From NCBI GenBank assembly GCA_013141385.1, contig JABFRB010000019.1, positions 1 to 64,000 of the forward strand: 64,000 nt of DNA, read 5' to 3'. Shown here in pieces: positions 8,470 through 18,800 of the stretch (its first letter is position 1; every line of letters starts with the position of its first letter). The notes beneath the pieces were generated by a model. The model did no database searches, had not been told where the DNA came from, and saw only the letters and a program-made list of their open reading frames with translations. Position numbers and translations under genes: made by a program. The DNA is from Bacteroidales bacterium (GTDB lineage Bacteria > Bacteroidota > Bacteroidia > Bacteroidales > Tenuifilaceae).

Positions 8470-9336
8470 TTAAACAGGAAACCCCTTATCATCCAAATAC
8501 CCAAAACGAATCATCATTTCACGATGATCTTTACAAATACTATCAACTAGTTCAGGGGCTAGTTCTGATCTCCACGAACCGATTTCGCCCTTTCTAAAAA
8601 ATGAATCTGCCTTGGTGGGTTTTTCACTAAATCCGCTTTGGCTTTCCTGCTTTTGCATCTCCTTAATATCGCTAAAGCGAATAGCTTTTAGAATATCCTC
8701 ATCGGATGCAACCAAACCTAGAAAATTTACAGCCTTTTTAAATGTTTCAAATGTATTACCCTTCATATCCTCGTACCGAACAACAAGAATGGGAAGTCCA
8801 GATTCATCCACCCAACTATGAATATGATCGCTCCACGAGAGTAGGCATTGCCTAAACTGAAGGTGAAATCGATTTGGGTTACTGCTAAATGCAAAGGATT
8901 TATCGGATAGAATCTTAGCAATATCCTCGTGCGGTTTGCTAAGATGATTAGAAAAAGAGACAGCAACATCTAACGGGTTTCTAATAAAATAGATAACACA
9001 TCTTGTAATAGTATCCGAAAACATTGGTTCTCCAGACTTAGTGATTTGCCAAGCATCATGAACCTTTTGGTATTGTAATTCGTTTGATGTTCGGGATATA
9101 AATTCATAAACTTGGGGGCGAAGTAAATCGATCTCCTCGGATGTTAATTCGGACGATGAAAGACCTGTTGCCTCATCGAAAAGTTCACGACTACTAGCAA
9201 TGGGTGTTGTATATAAATTATTAATATCAGCAGGTTGATCGGTTTTATTCAATAGGTTAGTGAGGAAAACCCGAAACCACGTATTCCCTGATTTTGGGTA
9301 AGAAGCCAGCCACACTATTTTTTTTAAATCATCCAT
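8470..9336 (-). CDS. PAPS-dependent sulfotransferase domain protein
   Basis: This 288-residue protein starts with the 5'-phosphosulfate loop YPKSGNTW at residues 13-20. It has the 3'-phosphate-binding segment RNPLDVAVSFSNH at about 118-130 and ends with a FRKGEIGSWRSELAPE segment, the C-terminal loop that contacts PAPS. It should transfer sulfate from PAPS to a hydroxyl or amine; the acceptor is unknown. The length fits single-domain cytosolic-type sulfotransferases. It shares its strand with the HPr-kinase-like gene about 310 bp upstream, but a repeat lies between them, so co-transcription is doubtful. Confidence 0.85.
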   Translation of the reverse strand: MDDLKKIVWLASYPKSGNTWFRVFLTNLLNKTDQPADINNLYTTPIASSRELFDEATGLSSSELTSEEIDLLRPQVYEFISRTSNELQYQKVHDAWQITKSGEPMFSDTITRCVIYFIRNPLDVAVSFSNHLSKPHEDIAKILSDKSFAFSSNPNRFHLQFRQCLLSWSDHIHSWVDESGLPILVVRYEDMKGNTFETFKKAVNFLGLVASDEDILKAIRFSDIKEMQKQESQSGFSEKPTKADSFFRKGEIGSWRSELAPELVDSICKDHREMMIRFGYLDDKGFPV

Positions 9337-9646
9337 GCAAGAGATTATTGTAACTACTCCAGTTTATATTTGAGAAACTATTCTCTTTGAAAGTAAAAAT
9401 TACAAGTTATAGCAATCATTAAAACTTAATCTCGTTAAGCCCTGCTGGGTTCACGCAAAGTCGCAAAGCACGCCAAGGGAGCAAAAACTAAAGGTTTTTT
9501 CTCTTTGCATACAAACCGTAGGTTCAATTTGGTATACTCTAATCATAGTATTTCAATTGATTTTAACTGTGTTTCTCTTCCATCTTATCTTCTTTGCGTC
9601 TTAGCGACTTGGCGTGATATCTTTTTTATTACCAAATAGTTACAGA
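9337..9646. repeat. Intergenic region with imperfect terminal inverted repeats (about 9450-9617)
   Basis: A left arm at about 9450-9477 (TCACGCAAAGTCGCAAAGCA) and a right arm at about 9590-9616 (CTTAGCGACTTGGCGTGA) are imperfect inverted copies about 110 bases apart. No open frame is credible between them. Repeats of this CGCAAAG type are widespread in bacterial intergenic DNA and look like MITE or BIME elements. Confidence 0.55.
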
Positions 9647-10546
9647 TTATTTAATATTCTCAAGAATCAGATTTATCATCTCATCAAACATAAATTTTTT
9701 TGAAGGACGAATTAGTCGCAAAACATTAACATGCTTTGAAATTGTGGTTAAATATTTAAAATGATTCGCCTGCATCTCCTGTCCTGCTATAAAATTAAAT
9801 CGATATGTATGATATTTTAGCAGGTTGAACTTCTCAACACCTTTCAAAGATTCAACCTTGAGCTCCCCAAGATTACTAGGAACTATAATAAAGATATTTT
9901 TTAGAGGAAGCGGTTCTTCATGAAAGCACTTATCAATTGGAATATTATACTTCTCCACCTGCTTTCGAATTATGACATATTGCGATGATTCATCCCCAAG
10001 CTTGGATATTGAATCGGCCCAAAGTTTCATTTGAGGATATCCAGGAACAATAAAAGGTATCTCATTATTTATCAATGATATAACACTCACATCATCCGAA
10101 AGGATTGAATATCCTTTTTTGCTTAAGGCTGCTGCAATAGTTGATTTTCCGGCACCCGAATGACCGGAGAATATTACCCCTGAATTATTGATATTCACAG
10201 AACTACCATGAAATGGCAACAATCCCCTTTGGTGAATTAGCGCACCAAATGCTGAACCCAATAAGAATAGGCGAACATCGGCAAAATCCACATCGGGCAT
10301 CAACTCAATGGTTATTTGATTGCCTCCTGTTACATAGTAATTTGCAATTCGGTCAACCTTTAAAAGAAATTCATTGTGCTTGGTTAAAAATCGAACGCCT
10401 GTAAACAAAGGATTTTCTAATGTTTTGGGAGTCGTCCCCAACGAAATATTTATATCGGCTTTGCCTATAAATAAAGACAGTTCTGGTAGTTCAATTTCCG
10501 ATTGAATTGTTAGACCAAACGCTTTATATGTATGGGTGGTTGCCAA
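9647..10546 (-). CDS. HPr-kinase-like (serine kinase of HPr-like) protein
   Basis: This 299-residue protein has a strand-rich N-terminal half (YKAFGLTIQSEIELPEL) and a P-loop GHSGAGKST with Lys134, followed by ILSDDVSVI, which holds acidic residues placed as in HprK. It lacks the full HprK capping and C-terminal helix motifs, so it is unlikely to phosphorylate HPr itself. Relatives are common in lasso-peptide and other RiPP loci, where they modify a precursor or lipid-like substrate. The start is a TTG at 10546, chosen because the family begins with this YxAFGL segment. A sulfotransferase and a nucleotidyltransferase flank it. Confidence 0.75.
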   Translation of the reverse strand: MATTHTYKAFGLTIQSEIELPELSLFIGKADINISLGTTPKTLENPLFTGVRFLTKHNEFLLKVDRIANYYVTGGNQITIELMPDVDFADVRLFLLGSAFGALIHQRGLLPFHGSSVNINNSGVIFSGHSGAGKSTIAAALSKKGYSILSDDVSVISLINNEIPFIVPGYPQMKLWADSISKLGDESSQYVIIRKQVEKYNIPIDKCFHEEPLPLKNIFIIVPSNLGELKVESLKGVEKFNLLKYHTYRFNFIAGQEMQANHFKYLTTISKHVNVLRLIRPSKKFMFDEMINLILENIK

Positions 10547-10928
10547 AAAATATAAAATATTAGAAGCTATTCAAATCTTTACCGCTTGATTTTTAAAGAT
10601 TTTCAATGAATCAATGTGGGTTGGATTTCCCTCTTTTTTAAGGGGGAACACAAGGGGGTTAATTAGGAAAATCGCATTAGTACTGAATTTACCTCCCCGG
10701 CCCCTCCTTAAAAAAGGAGGGGATGCACTTCACCATACATTGCTCATGAAATGACATTTATAGTATAAACATATATTTTTTTTCCAAGACTTAAACAGTT
10801 TCTTAGAATTTATCGTCTGTTCAAGAACAAATGTAAGGAATCTTTTAATATGATTGGAGTTTTAGAATGAATGTGGATATGTGTATACCCCGATTTTTTT
10901 ACCTTTACCTCTTACTAACCACTTTGGT
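10547..10928. repeat. Divergent intergenic region with GC-rich hairpin repeat
   Basis: The space between the two divergent genes holds a repeat-like segment at about 10630-10725. A CCCCTCCTT/AAGGAGGGG hairpin lies at 10701-10722, and a partly complementary TTTTTTAAGGGGG segment sits near 10636. A TACCTTTA box at 10910-10917, one mismatch from TAnnTTTG, lies just ahead of the nucleotidyltransferase gene. No small gene is credible here. Confidence 0.55.
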
Positions 10929-12128
10929 ATGCACATAACTAACCGTTCACAACTAATTTCCTATTTAACGCCTGAGCAAAGGTTGCTGATATCGGTTTGT
11001 TCGGCAGAAGAAAGCATAGGCAGGGCGGAGGTTAGGGATTTGTTGGTAAAGCCTTTTAGCTGGGAACGATTGATTCTTCTTAGCGAACGACACAAGTTGC
11101 TCCCGATGCTTTTCAAGAATATTCGTGCAGAATCCGTGAATTTTCCCATTGAAACACCATCAATTCTTAAAGAAAAGTTTATAGTTCAAACCCAACACGT
11201 TCTAAAACTTGCATCAGAGGGAATTCGGATATCAAACATCTTAAATCGTGAGGGTATTCCGAGTATTCTACTTAAAGGGCCATTCCTATCACAGCAAATT
11301 TATAACAATGATGCTCTTAGACCCTCCCGTGATATTGATATTCTTATTCTCCCAGATAATATTGAAAGGGTTAATGAAATCCTTAGAAACGAAGGATATA
11401 GAAGGGTTTACCCAGATTTTGAACTTTCAAAAAAGCAAAAAATATTTTATCAGCACTATAAGAATCAATACGCCTACAGAAATCCTCACAATGGTTGTTT
11501 AATTGAGATTCACTGGCGGTTATTTTCACAAAAGATCCTCTTCCCTACCCCAACAGAGCAGGTATTTGCCGAAAGGCAGGAATTAAATATGGCGGGTAGT
11601 CCTATTCATGTGTTATCGAAAAAACATTGCTTTGAATATCTTTGTTTACACGGCTCATTACATCAGTGGTTTCGGCTTCTTTGGCTTCGCGATATTGCTC
11701 AACTCTTAAATGATAAGGAAAACCATCTTGATGAACTACTTATCAATGCAAAGAAAAATGGTAACGAAAGACCCGTTCAGCAAGCAATTATACTATCGAA
11801 TCTATTTTTTGGAAGTCCAGAACATTCAGCAATCACAAAGTCAAATAATCTGGTAAAAAGCATTACAAATTTTGCTGTAACTGCGGCTATTGGCAGTGAA
11901 CAAAAGACCCTTTCGCAAAAAATTACCCGCCTGCGAATTCCTTTCTATAAGATGAAATTAAAACGGAACATTAACTATAAACTAAGTTGCTGGTCGATTC
12001 TACATCCTAACTTTAACGATTGGAAAAGGGTAAAACTCCCCGATAGTTTATTCTTCTTGTATTTCTTGCTACGACCCTTTATTTGGTTTTATACTTTTTA
12101 TATTGTGAAGAAAAAGAGGGAAAGTTAA
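10929..12128 (+). CDS. PF14907-type nucleotidyltransferase-fold protein
   Basis: This 399-residue protein contains IPSILLKGPFLSQQIYNN followed by RPSRDIDILI, the acidic DxD (Asp135, Asp137) of the nucleotidyltransferase fold, and a third acidic residue in LIEIHWRLF at about 197. This is the pattern of the uncharacterised nucleotidyltransferase family often found in RiPP and capsule loci. I chose the ATG at 10929 because the fold starts soon after, and a promoter-like box at 10910 would be inside the longer frame. The C terminus is basic and hydrophobic (FLLRPFIWFYTFYIV), possibly membrane-associated. Its substrate is unknown. Confidence 0.75.
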   Translation: MHITNRSQLISYLTPEQRLLISVCSAEESIGRAEVRDLLVKPFSWERLILLSERHKLLPMLFKNIRAESVNFPIETPSILKEKFIVQTQHVLKLASEGIRISNILNREGIPSILLKGPFLSQQIYNNDALRPSRDIDILILPDNIERVNEILRNEGYRRVYPDFELSKKQKIFYQHYKNQYAYRNPHNGCLIEIHWRLFSQKILFPTPTEQVFAERQELNMAGSPIHVLSKKHCFEYLCLHGSLHQWFRLLWLRDIAQLLNDKENHLDELLINAKKNGNERPVQQAIILSNLFFGSPEHSAITKSNNLVKSITNFAVTAAIGSEQKTLSQKITRLRIPFYKMKLKRNINYKLSCWSILHPNFNDWKRVKLPDSLFFLYFLLRPFIWFYTFYIVKKKRES

Positions 12129-12291
12129 AACGTAATAGTTCAATTTTTGGAATCGTGTAATCATTTGAAAAAATTTGGTTTAGGGTTGGTTAAAATTATT
12201 GAATACTTTTAGAAAGTAAAAGCACAAACAAGTTATGCCTCATGCTAAAAAAAACACTCATAACCCCCCAAATTTGGTTAAATGATTTTTG

Positions 12292-12299
12292 TACTTTTG
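12292..12299 (+). promoter_or_regulatory. Bacteroidota -7 box (TACTTTTG) at the defence-like operon
   Basis: TACTTTTG fits TAnnTTTG exactly and ends 4 bases before the ATG at 12304, so the transcript would be leaderless or nearly so. A TTTG at 12273 is 15 bases upstream, closer than the usual 19 or so. It supports the start at 12304. Confidence 0.45.
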
Positions 12300-12303
12300 C
12301 CAT

Positions 12304-13200
12304 ATGAAAACAGAGGAAAAAACTCTAGTAAGGATATTTTTTGAAAATAAGATAAGACGGTCTGATGGAAATGCTTTTGAAGACTTATTTACTCAGGTTA
12401 TGAATTATGCTGAACCTGAATTTGAGCAGATCAAACCTTGGGGTAATATTGGAGATAGAAAAAATGATGGTTTCATTAGAAGCAAGGGTATATTCTATCA
12501 AGTATTTGCCCCTGAAGATATTAGTAAAAGTTATCCTGATGCTATCGTTAAATTAGAGAAGGATTTTGCAGGATTAGTTTCACAGTGGAATCCTGTAAAA
12601 GAATTTTATTTTGTTGTTAATGATAAGTATAAGGGTGTAAATGCTGACGCCAATCAAACAATTGCGAATATCGTAAAAGACAACTCATTAATTAAAGGTA
12701 AAATATTAACTGCTAAAGATTTAGAAAGAATCGTTTTTGAATTACCAGACGACCAAATACTTAAAATTGTAAGTTATCTACCTAATTTAGAACAAATAAC
12801 TAATTTGAATTTCTCAGTTTTAACTCAGGTTGTTGGATATATAATGAAACTTCCAGTTAATCCTATTTCCGGCCGAATTAAATTTCCAGATTGGGATGAA
12901 AAAATAATATTTAACAACATTAGCAAAGAAACAAAACAACATTTAGATACCGCATCCTTTAGTCTTGGTGCATTAAATGAATTTTTAGCAAATGAAAACT
13001 TTCTTGCTGAAGAGTTACAAAAAAAGCTTATAGGTCTTTATGAAGAATTAAAGCCAAGTTACAATGGCGATTCTTTATTTTGGGAAATAGTAAACAAATG
13101 TATGCCTAAGAATGAGCAAGCATTTCTTACACCTATTTTAGCAGTAATGGCTAAATATTTTGAAAGTTGTGATATTTTTGAAGAACCTTTAAAAGAATAG
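12304..13200 (+). CDS. ABC-3C-type system protein with restriction-endonuclease-like N-terminal domain
   Basis: This is a 298-residue protein. Its N-terminal region has GNAFEDLFTQVM, then GDRKNDGF with Asp55, then GIFYQVFAPED with Gln66, the spacing of a PD-(D/E)xK nuclease core. Here the usual E/QxK reads QVF, so the catalytic lysine is not in its standard place and activity is uncertain. The rest is helical. It is followed 3 bases after its stop by an 80-residue gene and then an SMC-like ATPase. Effector, middle component and ATPase together are the layout of ABC-three-component (ABC-3C) conflict systems. I infer that it is the effector. The ATG at 12304 is preferred over an upstream ATG that lies before the promoter box. 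Confidence 0.65.
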   Translation: MKTEEKTLVRIFFENKIRRSDGNAFEDLFTQVMNYAEPEFEQIKPWGNIGDRKNDGFIRSKGIFYQVFAPEDISKSYPDAIVKLEKDFAGLVSQWNPVKEFYFVVNDKYKGVNADANQTIANIVKDNSLIKGKILTAKDLERIVFELPDDQILKIVSYLPNLEQITNLNFSVLTQVVGYIMKLPVNPISGRIKFPDWDEKIIFNNISKETKQHLDTASFSLGALNEFLANENFLAEELQKKLIGLYEELKPSYNGDSLFWEIVNKCMPKNEQAFLTPILAVMAKYFESCDIFEEPLKE

Positions 13201-13203
13201 AAA

Positions 13204-13446
13204 ATGATAATGCCTTCTAAACATATTAATTTTTCTCAATCTCTGTTAGGGTTTGGAAGTTACCTGCTTTCGAAACTTGACAAGCCAATGAGTATAGATG
13301 ATATTTGGAAGATATATCAAGCAGATATATCAAAAGAGTATTACATTGCCAAGCATAGTTTTGACAATTTAATAATGACTTTTATTTTCCTTTATGGAAT
13401 AAATGCAATTGACCAGAAAAACGGATTAATATACAAATGCAATTAA
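13204..13446 (+). CDS. Small middle component of the ABC-3C-type system (MC6-like)
   Basis: This 80-residue soluble helical protein contains LLGFGSYLLSKLDKPMSIDD, then SFDNLIMTFIFLYGINAID and a short C-terminal strand (GLIYKCN). Size, helix pattern and position between a nuclease-like protein and a DUF2326-type ATPase match the MC6 type of ABC-3C middle component, thought to couple ATPase and effector. Either of two ATGs (13204 or 13210) could start it. Its stop overlaps the start of the ATPase by 10 bases, so the two are probably translationally coupled. Confidence 0.65.
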   Translation: MIMPSKHINFSQSLLGFGSYLLSKLDKPMSIDDIWKIYQADISKEYYIAKHSFDNLIMTFIFLYGINAIDQKNGLIYKCN

Positions 13447-15173
13447 TTTCATTAACCGCAAATAAGGAATCTTTTAGACCTGTCCATTTTAAAAATGAGG
13501 TTGGTTTGAATTTTATTGTTGCCATTCAAAAAAATCCAGAATCATCAGATAAAAAGGGAAATACAACAAATGGTGTTGGTAAATCATTAATTATAGCACT
13601 TGTGCATTTTTGCTTAGGTTCGAGTAAAAAAGATAGTTTCAAAAAAGAACTATCAGGTTGGTCATTTACACTTACATTTAAGATAGGAGGTAATATATTT
13701 AAATCAGAAAGAACAACAGATAAGCAAGATAAAATCGTTTTAAATGGTCAAGAAATTTCAGTTACAAAATTCAAGAATAAGTTTGAGGATTTGTTATTTG
13801 ATATTCCAGCAGAAACAAGTCAATTAAGCTATAGGTCATTGCTTCCATTTTTTATAAGACCTAGAAAAACTTCTTATAGCGATTACAATAATCCTAATGC
13901 GGTTAAAAAAGATTATCAGATTCAAATAACTAATGCTTTATTGTTAGGACTAGATGTTTTGTTAGTTGAAGAAAAATTTAAACTTCGTAAGGAAAAAGAA
14001 AGGATTAGAAATTTAGTTAAAGAACTGAATGAAGATGAGTTGCTTAAAGATTTTTTTAATCAAAAGAAAGACGCTACTCTTGAAGGGCAACAAGTAAAAG
14101 AGGATATTTTGAAACTTGAGAATGACCTAAAGGCTTTTAAAGTAGCCGATGACTATTACGATATTAACAAAGATGCTGATAAAACTAAGATTGATATTGA
14201 AAAGGCAAAGAATAAAATTACACTTCTTGAAAATCAAATTCTTAATATTGAAGAAAGCAGAAAGATTTCTCCAGATATTAAGAGAGAAAATATTGAAAAA
14301 ATCTACAAAGAGACATCTACTATTTTTAATCAAGAATCATTAAAAACGTTAGAAGATTTAGAAAAATTTTACGAACATTTATCGAGTAATAGAGAAAAGA
14401 GACTATTAGATAAAAAGAATGAGTTATTGCGTTCTTTAAACGATCTGCAAACAAATATTGATCAAAAAAAGATTGAACTAGATACAAAACTTAAGTATTT
14501 AGACACTCACCATGCTTTAGATATTGTATTAAAACTAAAAGATAAACTAGCGGATTTAAAAGCGAAAGAAGAAAATATTCAACGCTATGATACTTTAATT
14601 TCTAAATACCAAAAATCAAAGATTAAGACCGAGAAGGATTTTATTGCTTCTACTGAAAAAACCCAATATTATTTAGATGATGCAAAGGAAGTTATTAAGT
14701 CTACTACTGATTTTTTCAGAGAATTATCAAAAAGATTTTATCCTAATGCAACAGCAGGAATAACTGTTAAAAATAATGATGGTGACAATCAAATAAGGTA
14801 TCATATTGATGCAAAAATATCTGCAGATCGTTCCGATGGCATAGGCAATATAAAAATATTTTGTTACGACATAACTATTTTGCTAAAAGGTTTCGCACAT
14901 AGAGTAAATTGCATTTTCCATGATAGTAGATTATTAAGTGATACCGACCCCAGACAAATAGCAGAACTCTTTAAAATACTGAATGAATACATAAAAACAT
15001 CAGGCAAACAATATATTTTATCATTGAATCAGAACCAGTTAGATGAAGTAAAAAAATATCTTAAAGATGATGAGTATAAAACGATTATTCAACAAAATAT
15101 TTGTTTGGAATTAAAAGATGAACTACCAGAAGATAAACTTTTAGGCATTCAGGTTGACATGGATTACAATTAA
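13437..15173 (+). CDS. SMC/Rad50-like ABC ATPase of the DUF2326 type (ABC-3C ATPase)
   Basis: This 578-residue protein has a Walker A TNGVGKS at residues 44-50. Long, highly charged coiled-coil stretches run from about 175 to 420 and are split by a hinge-like break. The C-terminal Walker B region is VNCIFHDSRLLSDTDPRQ with Asp496, followed by a KQYILSLNQNQLDE segment. HDSRL in place of the usual DE, and the DPRQ that follows, are features of DUF2326 ATPases. Such proteins are the ATPase subunit of ABC-3C systems, which are thought to sense invading DNA or its products. The gene overlaps the middle component and closes the operon. The block is AT- and lysine-rich compared with its neighbours, in keeping with transfer. 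Confidence 0.8.
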   Translation: MQLISLTANKESFRPVHFKNEVGLNFIVAIQKNPESSDKKGNTTNGVGKSLIIALVHFCLGSSKKDSFKKELSGWSFTLTFKIGGNIFKSERTTDKQDKIVLNGQEISVTKFKNKFEDLLFDIPAETSQLSYRSLLPFFIRPRKTSYSDYNNPNAVKKDYQIQITNALLLGLDVLLVEEKFKLRKEKERIRNLVKELNEDELLKDFFNQKKDATLEGQQVKEDILKLENDLKAFKVADDYYDINKDADKTKIDIEKAKNKITLLENQILNIEESRKISPDIKRENIEKIYKETSTIFNQESLKTLEDLEKFYEHLSSNREKRLLDKKNELLRSLNDLQTNIDQKKIELDTKLKYLDTHHALDIVLKLKDKLADLKAKEENIQRYDTLISKYQKSKIKTEKDFIASTEKTQYYLDDAKEVIKSTTDFFRELSKRFYPNATAGITVKNNDGDNQIRYHIDAKISADRSDGIGNIKIFCYDITILLKGFAHRVNCIFHDSRLLSDTDPRQIAELFKILNEYIKTSGKQYILSLNQNQLDEVKKYLKDDEYKTIIQQNICLELKDELPEDKLLGIQVDMDYN

Positions 15174-15234
15174 AAAAACACGATCCAAAACTCCCACAAG
15201 TTTTCAAATTCAGCATTAAACTTCTCGTTGAACT

Positions 15235-15870
15235 TTAACCTTTAAACGAAAAACTATCCTGTTCTATCCGTTTAAACTTTAATCCCTTTTGCGATATTGC
15301 CTCAAGAACACGAGGGAGGGCATATCGAAGGTTTCGTTCTGCTTTTTTAGAATCGTGGAAAACAATTATTGCTCCAGGGTGAAGGTGGTTAACCACATTA
15401 TTTGTAACCCGCCGTGGTGAAACCCTCCGGCTATAATCCATGCTTAGTACATCCCACATAATTATTTTATACCGATCTCGCAAAATGCGAAATTGTGATG
15501 GTTTAATCCTACCGTAAGGGGGTCGATATAGTTTACTGTGAACAAACCCGTTTGCAAAATCAACATCCTGAACGTATTGCCCGGTTTCAGTTGCCCAACC
15601 CTTTAAGTGGCTATAGGAGTGGTTTCCGATAGTATGACCCTCGGCAACAACCCGTTCGTAGATTTCAGGGTTCAACTCTATATTCTTTCCCAGCATAAAA
15701 AAGGTTGCCTTGGCATCGTAACGCTTAAGCTGATCTAGAACCCACAAAGTAATTTCCTGAGTAGGACCATCATCAAAGGTTAAAAAAACACCATCAGGCT
15801 CATCTGGAAAACTCCAGATGAGTGATGGAAACAAGCGTGTCAAAAAGCGCGGGGGACTAAGATTTATCAT
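15235..15870 (-). CDS. Polysaccharide deacetylase (NodB-type)
   Basis: This 211-residue protein has the carbohydrate esterase 4 motifs in order: LTFDDGP with Asp33 and Asp34, HTIGNHSYSH with the metal histidines near 83 and 87, and YRPPYGR near 115. It should remove N- or O-acetyl groups from a cell-wall or surface polysaccharide with a divalent metal. No signal peptide is obvious; the N terminus (PPRFLTRLFPSLIW) may be membrane-associated. It follows the DUF2723 gene with one base between stop and start, so the two form an operon, which suggests a role in envelope glycan handling. Confidence 0.85.
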   Translation of the reverse strand: MINLSPPRFLTRLFPSLIWSFPDEPDGVFLTFDDGPTQEITLWVLDQLKRYDAKATFFMLGKNIELNPEIYERVVAEGHTIGNHSYSHLKGWATETGQYVQDVDFANGFVHSKLYRPPYGRIKPSQFRILRDRYKIIMWDVLSMDYSRRVSPRRVTNNVVNHLHPGAIIVFHDSKKAERNLRYALPRVLEAISQKGLKFKRIEQDSFSFKG

Positions 15871-15871
15871 A

Positions 15872-18800
15872 CTATGACCTATCTAACTTCGATGCAAAAG
15901 TGTTGAAAGCCTCTTCAATTTCTTTCTTATGACTTCCCTTCTCGTACTGATTAGCGAGTCTATATAACTCCTGTATAATTGCCATATTGAGTTGGATATC
16001 GTTATGAAGTCTACCTATTTGTTCTTTTGAAAGATCCAGGATAAATCTCATCTGATCAGCAGAACTTTTAAGCATAATTTTTGAATAAGCCATCCCTTTA
16101 TCAACCGCACCGGCTCTATAGTAACCCTCAACTAGCGATAAGGAGAGGTAGTTGAACGGAACATTACTTGGAGGGATAACCTCAATGCATCGATTTAAAA
16201 CGGTGATTGCGGAATCTTTTTTCCCCTCATCAACTAATGCGTTTGCAAGTCGAGCAAAAATGGTACGATAGTTAGAGATTATTCGTGAATTATTCTCATC
16301 GAGGTAAACCTTTGGATTGGCAATACTTCTAAAACGATATTTATTCATGATGTTATCGTACATCAACTTTGTATCCACTTTACCAAAATCATAATCAAGC
16401 CTGGGGGATTCTATAGGAACTATCCTATACATCATCCCTTCAAGCTGGAAATAGCCATCGAGGTTTTGGTACGAATCGTTTGAAACGGTTGACCCTATAT
16501 ATAATGGTCGCTCCCAATTATTTGTTGCCAAAAGATCTAGCATCACCAATCCCTCCATAATAACCACATTCTCTTTAATTTTCCAGATCATAGTATCAAC
16601 AATTTCCTTTGCTTTTTCAGGTCTTACCGTACCTGTTTTGATGACTTTATCTTTATCAACTGGAAGGAAAAGGGATTTAGAAGGAAAGTAACAAATCTTT
16701 TCGTTTTCGCCATAAGGTGATGGAACTTGTGAAATTTCATTATCGCTCAGAATAAATGAAATAGCCTGTCTAAGATCAACAGCACCTTTAATTCTATCGG
16801 CAACAAGCACAATTTGGCGTTTATTTGAAAAGTATTTATCGCGCGTCATACTTAAAGGAAGAGGATCTGAGGTGTACGCCTTCCTCTTCATCTGGTCTAT
16901 ATACCAATCGCCACGAAGATAATTAAGGTTTGATACCCGAACATCACGTCGAACCCCCTCAACCTCCTGATTGTACCAAAGAGGGAAGGTATCGTTATCA
17001 CCATATGTGAATAGTACAGCATTGGGAGCACAACCAATAAGCATATTGTAGCCAAAATCTACGGAAGTATATCTACCGGATCTATCATGATCGTCCCAGT
17101 TTTCTATCCCCATAGTTAATGGTGCAATCACGCATACAATACCACTACCAACTGCGGCCATGCGCTCATTAGCTACCTTCTTAAGTAATTCATACAAAGC
17201 CAATACACCTAAACCAATCCATATTGCAAAGGCATAAAAACTTCCTGCATAGGCGTAATCTCTCTCCCTCGGTTCAAAGGGTTTTTGGTTTAAGTAAACA
17301 ACTATTGCAATTCCTGTAAGAACAAAAAGAAGAGTGACTACCCAAAAATCTTTCTGATGTTTTCTATAATGGTAAATTAACCCTGCTATGCCTAATATTA
17401 ATGGAAGTAGATAGTATCTGTTTTTTGCTTTGTTTTGTTTGTAAACATCTGGGAGTTTATCCTGTGATCCAAGTCTAAGATTATCGATTACAGGTATTCC
17501 ACTAATCCAATTTCCTTTTAAAACATCACCATTTCCCTGAAAATCGTTTTGCCGACCAGCAAAATTCCACATAAAATACCGCCAGTACATGTGACCAAGC
17601 TGATAGCTAAAGAAAAAATGGATATTGTCCGTAAATTTTGGAACATATCTGGTCTCCTCTTTCCCTTCGTTATTTGTTATTTGAATTGGAATACCTCTAT
17701 AATTTGTCCACCTTTTATATGCGCTAACATGGTTTGGCTCATTGCTGAACATCCGAGGGAAAACTGTCATAAATCTTTCATCATAAATGTACTTTACCTT
17801 TTTACCAGTAATTACATATTTACCATCTTTGGGGGCATAAGAAGGTGCTCCCTCCTCACTACCAATTATAGGCGCATTAAAAGAATTACCATATAATAAT
17901 GGGCTATCGCCATACTGTTCACGATTTATGTAGTATAGTAGCGAAAACATATTATCAGGATTATTCTGATCCATTGGTGGTTTAACCGATGAACGAATAA
18001 CAGTTACAGCATAAGAGCAATAACCCATAAGCATTACTGTTATGCTTATAAGTATTGTATTTGCAATTATTTTCTGATTCTTATGTGTATAATAAATTCC
18101 ATAAATCAGCAGGCTTAATACTAATATTAGATAGAAAAAAACGCCTGAATTGAAAGGTAATCCAAATCCATTTACAAAAAGAAGTTCGATTTTTGAAGCA
18201 ATTACTACAAATCCTTTTATTATAATTACAAGTGATGCTAAAAGTAATAAGAACCCAACAAAAAGGGCTTTTATAACACCCCATTTAGTGACTTCATACT
18301 TTTTAAAATAGTATACCATTACAATTGCTGGAATTGCCAAAAGGTTTAGTAGGTGTACTCCAATTGATAAGCCCATTAAGTATGCAATAAGAATTATCCA
18401 GCGATTAGCAAACGGTTTATCGGCAACATTCTCCCATTTAAGAATTGCCCAAAACACTAATGCTGTAAATAGCGATGAGGATGCATAAACCTCCCCTTCT
18501 ACTGCTGAAAACCAAAAAGTATCGGAAAATGTATAAACAAGCGACCCTATTAATCCAGTAGCAATAATCAAAATAATATTTGAAGACGTGTAGGATTCAT
18601 CTTTAACAATAATTTTACGAGCAAGGTGAGTTATTGTCCAAAACAAGAACATTATAGTAAAAGCACTTGCTAAAGCCGACATTGCATTTGCAAAAACGGG
18701 TATTAACTCCTTACTTGGAGCAAACATTGTAAAGAATCGGATTATTAGCATAAAAATGGGGCTTCCGGGAGGATGTCCAACCTCAAGTCTATTACCGCTT

